Source: Urbifossiella sp046350095
GTDB taxonomy: Bacteria; Planctomycetota; Planctomycetia; Gemmatales; Gemmataceae
Direction of reading: 5' to 3'
DNA length: 64,000 nt
Assembly: GCA_046350095.1 (NCBI GenBank)
Contig: JAXMBA010000005.1
Location: 62,001-126,000 of the forward strand
Shown here: one piece after another, positions 7,047 through 16,114 of the stretch
Layout of the letters: each line of letters begins with the position of its first letter
Position numbering within the stretch: the first letter of the stretch is position 1
The notes under the pieces: model-generated
Seen by the model: the letters and a program-made list of their open reading frames with translations, nothing else
Database searches by the model: none
Told to the model about the DNA's origin: nothing
Program-made: the position numbers and the translations under genes

Positions 7047-7202
7047 CGCGCCGCGCCCCGCGTCGCACCCGGCCGCGGCAGGTGAGCCCCGAGCAGGCGC
7101 TGGGCTTCCGGGTGGTCGGGCGGTCGGAACTGGACGGGTCGGGCCGGCCGTTCCCGCTGCTGCACCTGCGGGACGCCGACCCACCGTAGTGTTGGTTCGA
7201 CA

Positions 7203-7298
7203 GCGGTGTATCGGGCCGTTAGGCCGGGGCGCAAGCCCCGTCGGGCGTCGGACCTCCGACGGGGCTTGCGCCCCGGCCTAACAGGCCGATGCACCGCA
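7203..7298. repeat. Long GC-rich hairpin, family member 1
   Basis: A perfect 26-base stem (7219-7244 with 7256-7281) around an 11-base loop. It extends outward with a few mismatches to about 42 bases per arm. The core word is AGGCCGGGGCGCAAGCCCCG. It lies between two converging genes. Relatives are at 10826-10887 and 35896-35971. Confidence 0.85.
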
Positions 7299-7319
7299 CC
7301 CGAAACGACACGAACCGCG

Positions 7320-8813
7320 TCAGTTCACCACCCGCGGCGCGGGGGCCAGCGGCGGCGCGGTGATGAACCGCGCCAGGTCCTCCTTCAGCCGCTGGTGCGA
7401 CTCGCGGACGGTGTACATCATGTGCCCGCCGTCGTAGTACCCGAACGACACCCGCCCCTGCAGCTCGGCCGGGCCGCCCAGGTTCGCCAGCGAGTACTTC
7501 GCCCCCGCGTAGGGCGTCGCCAGGTCGCAGTACCCGCACGCCACGAACACCCGCAGGTTCGCGTCCTTCTCCATCGCCTCGCGCAGCCGCGGCACCACCG
7601 TCGCCTTGCCGCGGGACGGGCCGAAGTTCCACCGCACCGGCACCAGCGAGTTGTACTTCAGCTCCGTCTTGATCCCCAGGTCGCCGGTCAGGTACGTGTT
7701 CAGGCACTCGGCCAGCGGCGGCGACGTGAGCGCGCTGCTCGGGTCGCCGAACCCCTTCCCGCCCGCCACCAGCTTCGCCTTCACCCGCGCGTCGTACCGG
7801 CCGATCAGCTCCTGGCGGTCGCGCAGCAACTCGGCCCGGAACCCGGTCGCGCTCACCCGCAGGTTCGTCTTCAGCACGTACTCCTCCGACAGGCCCGTGA
7901 AGCGCGCCACCTGCTTCGCCACCGCCGCCTTCTCGTCGTCGGGCAGCTCCTTCCCCTTGCCCAGCGCCGCGGCGTACTCGCCGTGGGCGAACTTCTCGGA
8001 GGCCGCCAGCAGGGCGTCGCGGTCGCCGCTGATCTTGCGGTGGTGCAGCGCCGCGGCCGTGTACGCCGGCAGGAACAGCACGTTCGGCAGGTCGTTGCCG
8101 GGGCCGAACGAGATGGTGGCGTAGTCGAGCACCGTCGAGATGAGGAGCACGCCGGCGAGGCTCACGCCGCCGCGCTCCTGGAGGTACTTCGCCAGCGCCG
8201 CGGCGCGCAGGGTGCCGTAGCTCTCGCCGGCGAGGTAGGTGGGCGACGCCTTGCGGTCGTACCGCTCGGCGTAGGCGCGGATGAAGTCGCCTACGGAGTG
8301 CGCGTCCTCGTCGATGCCGTGGAACAGCTTGGCCTCCTCGGCCTTGTCGGCCCGGCTGTACCCGGTGCTGACGGGGTCCACGAACACCAGGTCGGACACG
8401 TCGAGGATCGAGTTGTAGTTGTCCACGAGCGTGGCGGGCTTCGGGACGGTGGTGCCGTCGTCGCCCATCGACACGCAGCGGGGGCCGAACGCGGCGAGGT
8501 GGACGAACGACGACGACGCGCCGGGGCCGCCGTTGAAGCAGTACGTGACCGGCCGGGCCGCGGCGGGGGTGTCGGTCTTGCGGGTGTAGGCGACGAAGAA
8601 GACGCCGGCCTCGGCCGTGCCGGTCTTGTCGGCGACCCGGAGCCGGCCGGTGGTGACGGTGTAATCGACCTTCTGCCGGCCGATGGTGGCCGAGCGCGCG
8701 ACCTGTACCGCGGGCGCGTCCGGCGGCGGCGGGTCGGCCCAGGCGGCGGGGGCGGCGGCGAGCGCGGCGAGGGCGAGTGCGCCCGCAAGGCGGCGGAGCG
8801 GGTACGGCGGCAT
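7320..8813 (-). CDS. S10-family serine carboxypeptidase-like exported peptidase
   Basis: A 497-residue protein with signal peptide 1-27 and a GAGGAG site before the ATG. S10 hallmarks are the oxyanion region YCFNGGPGASSSFVHL (about 91-106), VDPVSTGYS, and the nucleophile GESYG with Ser198. Further on are the Asp in CGYCDLATPYAGAKY and the C-terminal His in YDGGHMMY, completing the Ser-Asp-His triad. It removes C-terminal residues from peptides at acidic pH in characterised members. It is probably periplasmic. It converges with the P460 gene across the hairpin. Confidence 0.9.
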   Translation of the reverse strand: MPPYPLRRLAGALALAALAAAPAAWADPPPPDAPAVQVARSATIGRQKVDYTVTTGRLRVADKTGTAEAGVFFVAYTRKTDTPAAARPVTYCFNGGPGASSSFVHLAAFGPRCVSMGDDGTTVPKPATLVDNYNSILDVSDLVFVDPVSTGYSRADKAEEAKLFHGIDEDAHSVGDFIRAYAERYDRKASPTYLAGESYGTLRAAALAKYLQERGGVSLAGVLLISTVLDYATISFGPGNDLPNVLFLPAYTAAALHHRKISGDRDALLAASEKFAHGEYAAALGKGKELPDDEKAAVAKQVARFTGLSEEYVLKTNLRVSATGFRAELLRDRQELIGRYDARVKAKLVAGGKGFGDPSSALTSPPLAECLNTYLTGDLGIKTELKYNSLVPVRWNFGPSRGKATVVPRLREAMEKDANLRVFVACGYCDLATPYAGAKYSLANLGGPAELQGRVSFGYYDGGHMMYTVRESHQRLKEDLARFITAPPLAPAPRVVN

Positions 8814-9042
8814 GGCGGCTCTCCTCGCGGTCGCCGGGGCGGCGGCCGGGACACGGGACCGGAGAGGGGTGGATGGATGCGGGAGAGTGTAGCCGCGGGG
8901 CGGGCCGCACACAAGGACCGGGTGAGCCCGGGCTGGCGGGCGTGACTCGTGTCGGCGAGAATTCGGGAATCGGACCGACGCGCCCGGCCGCCAGCCGTGA
9001 AGAGAGGGTGGGCGGCCGCGGTGGCCGCCCGGAGGTTCCCGG

Positions 9043-10809
9043 ATGACGCCCCTCGCCGCCCGGCTCGGCCCGCTCGTCGCGGCGCCGACCGACGCCGAGC
9101 TCCTCGGCCGGTTCGTCGCCGGCCGCGACGCCGCCGCGTTCGCCGAACTCGTCCGCCGCCACGGCCCCGCCGTGCTGGCCGTGTGCCGCCGCGTCACCCG
9201 CCACGCCCACGACGCCGAGGACGCCTTTCAAGCCGCGTTCCTGGTGCTGGCGCGCCGCGCCGACTCCGTCCGCCCCGGCGACCCGCTCGGGGCGTGGCTG
9301 TACGGCGTGGCGGTGCGCGTGGCCCGGCGCGCGGCCGAGCGGCCGTGGCGACGGCGCGAGACCACCGGCGATGTGCCCGACGTGCCGGCGCGAGCGGCGG
9401 AGCCGTTCGACCCGGACGCGGCCCGCGCCGTCGCCGACGAGGTGGCGCGGCTGTCGGCCGCGTACCGGGCGGCGGTGGTGCTGTGCGAGCTGGAGGGGCG
9501 GTCGCGGGCGGCGGCGGCGCGGGAGCTCGGCATCGCCGAGGGAACGCTCAGCAGCCGCCTCGCCGCCGCCCGCAAGCAGCTCGCCGCGCGCCTGTCCGCC
9601 CGCGGGTTCGCGCCGGCCGCGCTCGCCGCCCTCGCCGGGGTGGGCGTGCCGCCGGCGCTGGCGGCCGCGACCTCCGCCCTCGCCACCGGCGCCCCGGCCC
9701 CCGCCGCGGTCGCCGCCCTCGCCCGCGGAGTCGGTCGCGCCATGATCCGTCCGAACCTGGTCCTCGTCCCGCTCGTCGCGCTCGCGTCGGCCGCGCTCGC
9801 CGCCGGCCTCCCCGCGGCCCCGCCCACCCCCGCCGCGCCCGTCGCGGTCGTCGCCGTTCAGCCCCCCGTGAAGGCGACGCCGCTACCGAAGGGGCCGAAC
9901 AAGATTCTGATCTACAAGGGCGGCAAGCACGTCCTCATCGACCCGGACGGGAAGACCGAGGCGGTCGCGTTCGAGGAGCCGGCCGGCTCATTTCCCGCCG
10001 TGGACGCCAAGATGTCGCCGGACGGCAAGCGCGTCGCGCTGCTGCGGCCCGTCGGGCGGCGCGAGGACACGCCGCCGGAGCAGCCGCTGAAGCGGAAGTT
10101 GGTCATCCGCCCCGTCGGCGGGAAGGGGCCGGCGATCGACACCGGGCTCGAATGCGACGTGTACGTCTGGTCGCCGGACGGCTCGAAGCTGATTGCCTGC
10201 GCGGTGGACGCCCGGGGCGGGAAGATGCCCGAGGTGTCGCAGTTCGTGCTGGACGCCGCGACCGGCAAGGCGGCGCCGCTGAAGCTGCCGTCGAACCACG
10301 TCGTCACCGGCTGGCTGCCGGGCGACAAGCTCCTGACGACCAGCTTCGCCGGCACCGAGGAGGCGCCTCGGCTACGGCTCCACCTGACGAACTTCGACGG
10401 GACCGGGCAGAAGGCGCTGACCGACGAGAAGGTGCTGACGCGGGTCGGGGTACCGTCGCCGGACGGGCGGCGGGTACTGGCCGTCGAAGTTCCCATGCCG
10501 GCGAAGGACGACACGCACGGGGTGCGGATGACGCTCGTGCTGCTGGACGTCGCGACGGGTAAGCGGACGCCGGTGGACGGGATCCCGCTCAACGGCGAGC
10601 TGACGGGGGCGTGCTGGTCGCCGGACGGGGCGAAGATCGCCTACACGTGGCGGCAGGTCCACGAGGGCACGACCGAGGAGCGGATTCGCAAGGAGACCGA
10701 GACGCACCTGGTGGTGGCCGACCCCGACGGGCGCAACCCGCGGACGATCCTGACGGAGAAGGCCGATGGCCAGTGGATCATCACCCTCGGCGGCCCCGAC
10801 TGGCGGTGA
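9043..10809 (+). CDS. ECF sigma factor fused to membrane anchor and beta-propeller-like domain
   Basis: A 588-residue protein. Sigma region 2 is at about 20-85 (FAELVRRHGPAVLAVCRRV.. DAEDAFQAAFLVLA), and region 4 with its helix-turn-helix is at about 130-195 (AYRAAVVLCELEGRSRAAAARELGIAEGTLSSRLAAARKQL). A Pro/Ala-rich stretch and one membrane helix follow (about 235-258, LVLVPLVALASAALAAG). From 275 to the end there are TolB/PD40-like repeats (MSPDGKRVALL, WSPDGSKLIAC, PSPDGRRVLAV, WSPDGAKIAY). Membrane-tethered sigma factors with C-terminal sensors are typical of planctomycetes. The propeller would lie outside the membrane and sense a ligand, by inference. No separate anti-sigma gene is present. 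Confidence 0.9.
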   Translation: MTPLAARLGPLVAAPTDAELLGRFVAGRDAAAFAELVRRHGPAVLAVCRRVTRHAHDAEDAFQAAFLVLARRADSVRPGDPLGAWLYGVAVRVARRAAERPWRRRETTGDVPDVPARAAEPFDPDAARAVADEVARLSAAYRAAVVLCELEGRSRAAAARELGIAEGTLSSRLAAARKQLAARLSARGFAPAALAALAGVGVPPALAAATSALATGAPAPAAVAALARGVGRAMIRPNLVLVPLVALASAALAAGLPAAPPTPAAPVAVVAVQPPVKATPLPKGPNKILIYKGGKHVLIDPDGKTEAVAFEEPAGSFPAVDAKMSPDGKRVALLRPVGRREDTPPEQPLKRKLVIRPVGGKGPAIDTGLECDVYVWSPDGSKLIACAVDARGGKMPEVSQFVLDAATGKAAPLKLPSNHVVTGWLPGDKLLTTSFAGTEEAPRLRLHLTNFDGTGQKALTDEKVLTRVGVPSPDGRRVLAVEVPMPAKDDTHGVRMTLVLLDVATGKRTPVDGIPLNGELTGACWSPDGAKIAYTWRQVHEGTTEERIRKETETHLVVADPDGRNPRTILTEKADGQWIITLGGPDWR

Positions 10810-10825
10810 CGACGTGGTCCAGTGC

Positions 10826-10887
10826 GTCAGGCCGGGGCGCAAGCCCCGTCGGGGTTGTGAACCCCGACGGGCGCGCCCCGGCCTGAC
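10826..10887. repeat. GC-rich hairpin, family member 2
   Basis: The arms 10826-10856 and 10860-10887 pair with a three-base bulge. The core AGGCCGGGGCGC is shared with the copies at 7203 and 35896. It lies between converging genes and may serve as a terminator there. Confidence 0.8.
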
Positions 10888-10890
10888 GTG

Positions 10891-13800
10891 CTACCGCAGC
10901 ACTTCGAGCCGGATGTCCTTGAAGCGCACCTCCATCGGCCCGCCGCTGTGGACCTGGAGGCCGATCACGCCGCGGCGCGACAGCTGCGCGTCGGTGTAGT
11001 CGCACACCAGCTGCCCGTTGATCCAGATCTTCACCGTCGCGCCCTTCGCCTCGACCACGTAGTCGTTCCACTCGTCGGCCTTGACGTGCCGCTCGCCGCC
11101 CTCCTTTGCCAGCAGGCCGCGGCCGCTCTCTTCGTACAGCTTGCCCCACCAGCCGGCGCCGACGTCCGCCTGCGGGCCGCGCATCTCGCCGTCCGGCAGC
11201 GGCTCGCTGCGGAACTGGATGCCGCTGTTCTCGCGGTTCGGCGCCAGCTTCACCTTCAGGCTCAGCTTGAAGTCCGTCACCGCCAGCGACGACTTCAGGA
11301 ACGTGTTCCGCTTCAGGCCCGTCGCCGTCTTGCCGACGATCTCGCCGTTCTGCACGCTCCACACGTCCTTGTCGCCGTCCCAGCCCGTCAGGTCCTTGCC
11401 GTTGAAGAAGTCCTTCGCGTTGTCGGCCGTCGCCAGCATCGGCACCTGGTTCGGCGCCTGGAGGTACGCCATCAGCGAGCGCAGCTCGAACTCGGTCGTG
11501 TTCTTCGTGATGTCGTCCGGCATCATCGACAGCGCCGACGGCGTCTTCGCCTCGATGTCGCCGGCCGGGATGGTCAGCGTCTCGTTCTCGGTGAGCACGG
11601 TGACGGCGTTCGGCGTCTGCCCCTTGAGGATGCCGGTGACGACGCGGCCGTCGGCGAGGTTGAACCGCGTCGCGGCGTACTCGTTCGGGATGACCGCGCT
11701 CGGGTCGAAGACGTTCTCCAGCAGGTAGTCGAGGTTGGCGCGGTTCGAGCCGGTGATGTCCGGCCCGACCTTGCCGCCGACGCCGTAGAGCGTGTGGCAC
11801 TGCTGGCACGTCTTGGCGAACACGGCCCGGCCGAGGTTCAGGTCGGGGGCCTGCTTCGTCGGCGTGGTGAGTTTGGTGCGCCACTCGGCGATGACCTTCA
11901 GCCGCTCGGCGGGCGTGGCGCGGACGACGCCCCACAGCTTGCCGATCTGCTCGTCGACGCCGGCGTCTTGCAGGTTGCGGAGTTGCCGCACCGTCTCGGC
12001 GGACACGTCGGCGACGGGCACGCGCTTGTCGGCGACGGCGGCCATGAGCGCCTTCGCGTACGGCGTGCGGGCCGAGAGCGTCGCCAGCGCGTCGCGCTTC
12101 TCGGCGGGCGTGTACGAGCCGTAACCCGCAAGCACGACGGCCGGCGTCTTGGCGTCGTCGAACGCGGCGAGGCCGCGGAGCGCGGCGCCGCGGAGTGCGG
12201 GTTCGCCCACGAGCGCGTGCAGCACCGGCGGCAGCTCGGCGTCGCGCGCATCGACCAGCGACGTGAGCGCCGACGTACGGGCGCCGGCGTCGGCCTTCGC
12301 GTCGGCGACGACGCGGCGCAGCGCGGCGAGCGCGGTCTTGTCGCCGAACACGACGGCGAGCGATTGCGCCTGCCCGCGCACGTCGGGGTTCGTGGACTTC
12401 AGCAAGGTGGGGAACGCCACCTCCCACGCGGCCGGCATCGGGTACTGCCGCTTCCCCTTGAGCCCGTCCTGGAGGCCGCGCAGCAGCGCGAGCTGCCGCG
12501 TGGCGTCGGTCGCGTCGCCGGCCGACTTCACGAGCAAATCGACGGCGTCGGGCGTGCCGGCGGCGCCGATGCGGCGCGCCATCAGCGGCAGGAGTTGCGG
12601 CACCTTCGCGTCGGCGGCGAGCTTGAGGGCGCGCGGCGCGTCCACCTCGGCGAGCGGCTCCATCGCGTACCAGTACAGCTGCGGCAGGTTGTGGTCGGCC
12701 GCGTCCTCGGGGTGGTCCAACAACTTGCCCAGGGCGTCCCACCGTTCGCGCGGCTGCGCCCGCATCAGGCCGGAGGCCGTCGCCCGCCGGACGACGGGGG
12801 AGGTGTCGTCCGCGCCGGCGATCAACACCTTGAGCATCTCGGCCCCGCGGGTCGAACTCCGCTCCGGCAGGCGCTCGTACGTCTCGCGGTCCTCCCACCC
12901 GATTCGGGCCACCCACCCCCGGACGTGCGGGTTGGGGTCGTTGGACAGGTAATCCTTGTATTGCCCAGGTGTCAGGCGAAGGTTCGTCGGCTCGCCGATG
13001 ACTTTGAGAAGCCACAGGCTGCGGAGCCTCACGACTTCGCTCTCGTCCGTCAGCATCGGTTTGAGTTGTGTCAACACCGCCTGGAACTGATCCCACGTGC
13101 GGAGGAACGGTTCCTTCTGAAAATCGATGGGCCGGTAGCGCTCCTGCAGGATGCGCCGCGAGTGCCGCACGTACCACTCGTTCTCGTGCCGCTGGAGTTT
13201 CACCAACTCCTCGTCGCTCAGCTTCTTCAGGTCGATCCCGGCGACGGTCTTCGTGCCCTTGTAGCTGATCTTGTAGATGCGGCCGTTCGTGCGGTCCCAG
13301 ATTTCGGGCTCGTTGCGGTGGCAAATCTGCTTGTCGTACCAGTCGATGGCGAAGGCGTTGCCGTCCGGGCCGCTGCGGAGGTTCACCAGCATCGACCACT
13401 TGTCGTTCGTCTTCAGGAAGTCCGGGTTGCGGTCGGCGACGTAGCCGCTCCCCTTCGGCGTCAGCACGTCCACGTTGATGCGGTGGCCGTGCAGGTTGCC
13501 CATGAACAGCTTGCCGTGGTACTCCTTCGGCCAGTGGCCGCCCTGGTAACACATCAGGCCGCTGTGCGCGTGGCCGCCGCCGACCTCGTCGCTCACGTTG
13601 TTGCCGGCGTGCGGCGTCGCGCCCTGGTAGTGGCGGTGCAGCGCGATCGTTTGGATGTCGGTGAACGTGTACGGGTTGAAGTGCTGCCCGCCCTGCCGGT
13701 GGTAGCGCGCGCCCTGGATGATGTGCCACATGTGCGGGATGACGCACGCCTCGACGAAGAACTCGCCGTGCGCGTTGTAGTCGAGCCCCCACGGGTTCGA

Positions 13801-15018
13801 CGTGCCGTGCGCGAACACCTCGAACACGTGCCGCGTCGGGTGGTAGCGCCACACCCCGGCGTTGATCGGCGAGCGGTCCCTGTCCGGCGTGCCGGGCTTG
13901 CCGACGCGGCTGTGCGTGAACACGCCGTGGCAGCCGTACAGCCAGCCGTCGGGGCCCCACACGAACGTGTTCAGCGTCTCGTGCGTGTCCTGGTAGCCCC
14001 AGCCGTCGAGGAGGATTCGCGGCTCGCCGGCCTTGTCCGTCGCCTCGTCGTGGGGGATGAACAGGAAGTACGGCGCCGCGCCGACCCACACGCCGCCGAA
14101 GCCGACTTCGAGCCCGCTGACGAGGTTCAGCCCCTCCATGAACACGGTCTTCTTGTCGAACTTCCCGTCGCCGTCGGCGTCCTCGAAGATCAGGATGCGG
14201 TCGCCGAGCTTCTTCTGCGCCTCCGGCAGCACCGGGCCGGGGTGCGGGTTTCGCTTCGGGTACGTGAACGCCTCCGCGACCCACAGCCGCCCGCGGTCGT
14301 CGAAGCAGAAGGCGATCGGCTGGTGGACGTCCGGCTCGCCGGCGAACAGCGTCACGCTGAAGCCCGGGGGCACGGTCATGGCCTTCGCCGCGGCCCCGGG
14401 CGCCAGGCCGGCGTGCGCCACCACGTCCTGCTTCGGCGGCGGCGCCTTCTGCGGCCGCGCGGCAAACTTCGGCTGCGCCGCGTGGAAGCGGAAGTCGTCG
14501 AAGTTGACGTGGCCCCAGTGCCCGGTGTGGCGGTCCACGACGCGGACCTGAATCTCCTTCCCCTGCACCTTCGACAGGTCCACGACGACGCGCCGCAGGT
14601 CCTCCTCTTCGAGCCCGGCGGCACGGAAGAAGACGGCCTTCGTGGCCACGTCCACCAGCTCGACGCACGTCTCGAGCTCGTGCGGCCCGCCGCCGACGAG
14701 GAAGCTGGCGAACGGGTGCGTCACCTTGAACGGCACGCTGGTGAGCGTGCCGGTGAGCTTGTCGCCGTGCTTCTCGTAGCCGCCGATCCAGAATTGCCCC
14801 TGGTGGCGGCTCTTCATGTCGGGGCGGCGGGCGGCGACGAGGTCGCCCTTCACCGGCTGGTCGCGGAAGGCGGCGCCTTCTGCGGTCCAGTCCTGGAGGG
14901 TGCCGGTCTCGAAGTCGAGGTTGAGCGGCCGGCCGTCGGCGGCGGCGGGGAGTACGCCGGCGTCGGCCGGCGGCTGCGCGGGGGCGACGAGGGCGAGGGA
15001 GAGGATCGCCGGAAACAT
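10891..15018 (-). CDS. PVC-type heme-binding dehydrogenase with C-terminal 3-keto-disaccharide hydrolase (DUF1080) domain
   Basis: A very large exported protein (1375 residues, signal 1-13). Regions in order: an N-terminal sugar-binding-like sandwich (about 30-190); a glucose/sorbosone-dehydrogenase-like propeller (about 225-600: GFSVTLFAGEP..QPIAFCFDDRGRLWVAE, WGLDYNAHGEFFVEACV); and a HEAT-like helical repeat region (about 660-1040). A cytochrome c domain follows with C-Q-Q-C-H near residue 1070, preceded by LGRAVFAKTC. The C-terminal DUF1080 domain spans about 1190-1375 (FFNGKDLTGWDGDKDVWSV). Such proteins probably oxidise carbohydrate-derived substrates in the periplasm. DUF1080 domains act on 3-keto sugars, which fits an oxidation-then-cleavage route on one chain. 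This coupling is inference. Confidence 0.9.
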   Translation of the reverse strand: MFPAILSLALVAPAQPPADAGVLPAAADGRPLNLDFETGTLQDWTAEGAAFRDQPVKGDLVAARRPDMKSRHQGQFWIGGYEKHGDKLTGTLTSVPFKVTHPFASFLVGGGPHELETCVELVDVATKAVFFRAAGLEEEDLRRVVVDLSKVQGKEIQVRVVDRHTGHWGHVNFDDFRFHAAQPKFAARPQKAPPPKQDVVAHAGLAPGAAAKAMTVPPGFSVTLFAGEPDVHQPIAFCFDDRGRLWVAEAFTYPKRNPHPGPVLPEAQKKLGDRILIFEDADGDGKFDKKTVFMEGLNLVSGLEVGFGGVWVGAAPYFLFIPHDEATDKAGEPRILLDGWGYQDTHETLNTFVWGPDGWLYGCHGVFTHSRVGKPGTPDRDRSPINAGVWRYHPTRHVFEVFAHGTSNPWGLDYNAHGEFFVEACVIPHMWHIIQGARYHRQGGQHFNPYTFTDIQTIALHRHYQGATPHAGNNVSDEVGGGHAHSGLMCYQGGHWPKEYHGKLFMGNLHGHRINVDVLTPKGSGYVADRNPDFLKTNDKWSMLVNLRSGPDGNAFAIDWYDKQICHRNEPEIWDRTNGRIYKISYKGTKTVAGIDLKKLSDEELVKLQRHENEWYVRHSRRILQERYRPIDFQKEPFLRTWDQFQAVLTQLKPMLTDESEVVRLRSLWLLKVIGEPTNLRLTPGQYKDYLSNDPNPHVRGWVARIGWEDRETYERLPERSSTRGAEMLKVLIAGADDTSPVVRRATASGLMRAQPRERWDALGKLLDHPEDAADHNLPQLYWYAMEPLAEVDAPRALKLAADAKVPQLLPLMARRIGAAGTPDAVDLLVKSAGDATDATRQLALLRGLQDGLKGKRQYPMPAAWEVAFPTLLKSTNPDVRGQAQSLAVVFGDKTALAALRRVVADAKADAGARTSALTSLVDARDAELPPVLHALVGEPALRGAALRGLAAFDDAKTPAVVLAGYGSYTPAEKRDALATLSARTPYAKALMAAVADKRVPVADVSAETVRQLRNLQDAGVDEQIGKLWGVVRATPAERLKVIAEWRTKLTTPTKQAPDLNLGRAVFAKTCQQCHTLYGVGGKVGPDITGSNRANLDYLLENVFDPSAVIPNEYAATRFNLADGRVVTGILKGQTPNAVTVLTENETLTIPAGDIEAKTPSALSMMPDDITKNTTEFELRSLMAYLQAPNQVPMLATADNAKDFFNGKDLTGWDGDKDVWSVQNGEIVGKTATGLKRNTFLKSSLAVTDFKLSLKVKLAPNRENSGIQFRSEPLPDGEMRGPQADVGAGWWGKLYEESGRGLLAKEGGERHVKADEWNDYVVEAKGATVKIWINGQLVCDYTDAQLSRRGVIGLQVHSGGPMEVRFKDIRLEVLR

Positions 15019-15124
15019 GGGGGCTCTCGCGTGAGGGTGAGCCGCAGCATAGCCGGGCGGCGCGGGGCCGGCAACCGACCCGGCCGGGTCGGCGACGAGC
15101 CGCCGTCGGACGTGGGGGACCGAA

Positions 15125-15637
15125 CTACGACTTGCGCGGCTGGGCTCCGCGAATCACGCCAAGCGGCAGGAGCAGCCGCGACGGTGCGTCCGGAATCGGC
15201 TCGAATCCGAAGCGCGCGTAGAACGCGGCGGCCCGGTCGTCGATCGCGTCCACGACGACGGCGAAGATGCCCACCACGTCCGCGGCCGACAGGATTCGGC
15301 GAAGGGCGTCGGTCAACAGCCGCCGCCCGTGTTCCTGCCGTTGAACCGACACGTCGACCGCCAGGCGACCCAGTACGGCGACCGGAACCGGGTATTTCGG
15401 CAACTTCTTCGCCAACTTCGGCGGGAGGTCATCCTTGTGGACTTCGCCGGCCGAGAGGGTGTGGTAGCCGTACACCCGCGGCTCCTCGTCGCGGAGCAGC
15501 ACGAACGTGCGGCTCACACCCTTCTCCTGGTTTTGTCGCGCCGACTCCTTCAGGAAGCGGTCCAGGCTCGGCTGGCCGCAGGAGAAGGCGGCGCGGTCGT
15601 GATCGCGCTCGAGCGGCACCACGTTCCACGTCGCCAT
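15125..15637 (-). CDS. GNAT acetyltransferase, probable TacT/AtaT-type toxin
   Basis: A 170-residue single GNAT domain. It shows the pattern of toxin-type GNATs: CGQPSLDRFLKESARQNQEKGVSRTFVL, then YGYHTLSAGEV, VPVAVLGRLAVD and RRLLTDALRR, ending FYARFGFEPIP. The acetyl-CoA loop reads Q-R-Q-E-H-G-R-R rather than the usual QGxGxG/A, so it lacks the second glycine. Characterised relatives acetylate the amino group on charged tRNAs and block translation. A divergent gene at 15824 has a DUF1778-like tail and is the likely antitoxin. The usual arrangement is a single operon with the antitoxin first. Confidence 0.75.
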   Translation of the reverse strand: MATWNVVPLERDHDRAAFSCGQPSLDRFLKESARQNQEKGVSRTFVLLRDEEPRVYGYHTLSAGEVHKDDLPPKLAKKLPKYPVPVAVLGRLAVDVSVQRQEHGRRLLTDALRRILSAADVVGIFAVVVDAIDDRAAAFYARFGFEPIPDAPSRLLLPLGVIRGAQPRKS

Positions 15638-15738
15638 CCCGCGGTCCTCGCCGGCTTACCTCGATACTCCCATCAGTGTAGGCGGTGCGTTTCACGGTCC
15701 AAGACCAAAATCCCTCAATCCCTCTGAGGGCTATTGGC

Positions 15739-15798
15739 TTGACCTCGATTCCCTCACTGGTACAGTGGTAGTCAGCGGTGCTCAGCGGTGCTCAGTGA
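15739..15798 (+). promoter_or_regulatory. Candidate promoter and operator of the toxin-antitoxin pair
   Basis: TTGACC (15739-15744) and TACAGT (15761-15766) are spaced by 16 bases, a plausible sigma-70-type promoter for the gene at 15824. Directly after it stand two tandem copies of TCAGCGGTGC (from 15772), followed by a partial third copy, TCAG. This is a plausible site for autoregulation by the antitoxin. Confidence 0.45.
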
Positions 15799-15823
15799 GT
15801 TCGTACCTGTAGGAGCGTGCGCC

Positions 15824-16105
15824 ATGCCGCCACAAGTCAACGAAATCCGGATCACGGACGGCAAGGCGCGAGTGACCCTACCGCGAGCCTTCGCCAACGC
15901 CACGCTCTTGCTCGAAATCCGCGGTGACAACGAGATCGTGATCCGGAAGGCGAGGGTGATCCCGCTCGGAGACGCGGACCTGCAACCGGAACGCATCACG
16001 CTTTCGGAGAACGGCTGGGCCGCGTTCGTTGAGGCGATTGAGAACCCGCCCAAGCCGAACGCCGCGCTCAAGAAGCTGTTCCGTGACTTCCCGCCGGCCG
16101 AGTGA
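15824..16105 (+). CDS. Probable antitoxin: AbrB-like N-terminus with DUF1778-like C-terminus
   Basis: A 93-residue protein with a ribosome site AGGAG before ATG 15824. Residues 1-40 (VNEIRITDGKARVTLPRAFANATLLLEIRGDNEIVIRKA) read like a beta-rich AbrB-type DNA-binding unit. The tail (ITLSENGWAAFVEAIENPPKPNAALKKLF) closely follows the toxin-neutralising end of DUF1778 antitoxins, with the L..F...L.NPP.PN..L pattern. DUF1778 proteins normally have a ribbon-helix-helix N-terminus, so this looks like a domain-swapped antitoxin. Its divergent neighbour is a GNAT toxin. Both domain assignments are by eye. Confidence 0.65.
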   Translation: MPPQVNEIRITDGKARVTLPRAFANATLLLEIRGDNEIVIRKARVIPLGDADLQPERITLSENGWAAFVEAIENPPKPNAALKKLFRDFPPAE

Positions 16106-16114
16106 CGGGCACGG

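Noticed and set aside
7083..7189. Short plus-strand frame ending GRPFPLLHLRDADPP between P460 and the hairpin
   Set aside because: It has no ribosome site or family and only about 35 residues. It could be a decayed gene end, but nothing supports it.
9949..10592. Minus-strand frame opposite the sigma/propeller gene
   Set aside because: It is Ser/Pro/Arg-rich antisense shadow. The plus-strand frame shows repeated SPDGK propeller motifs.
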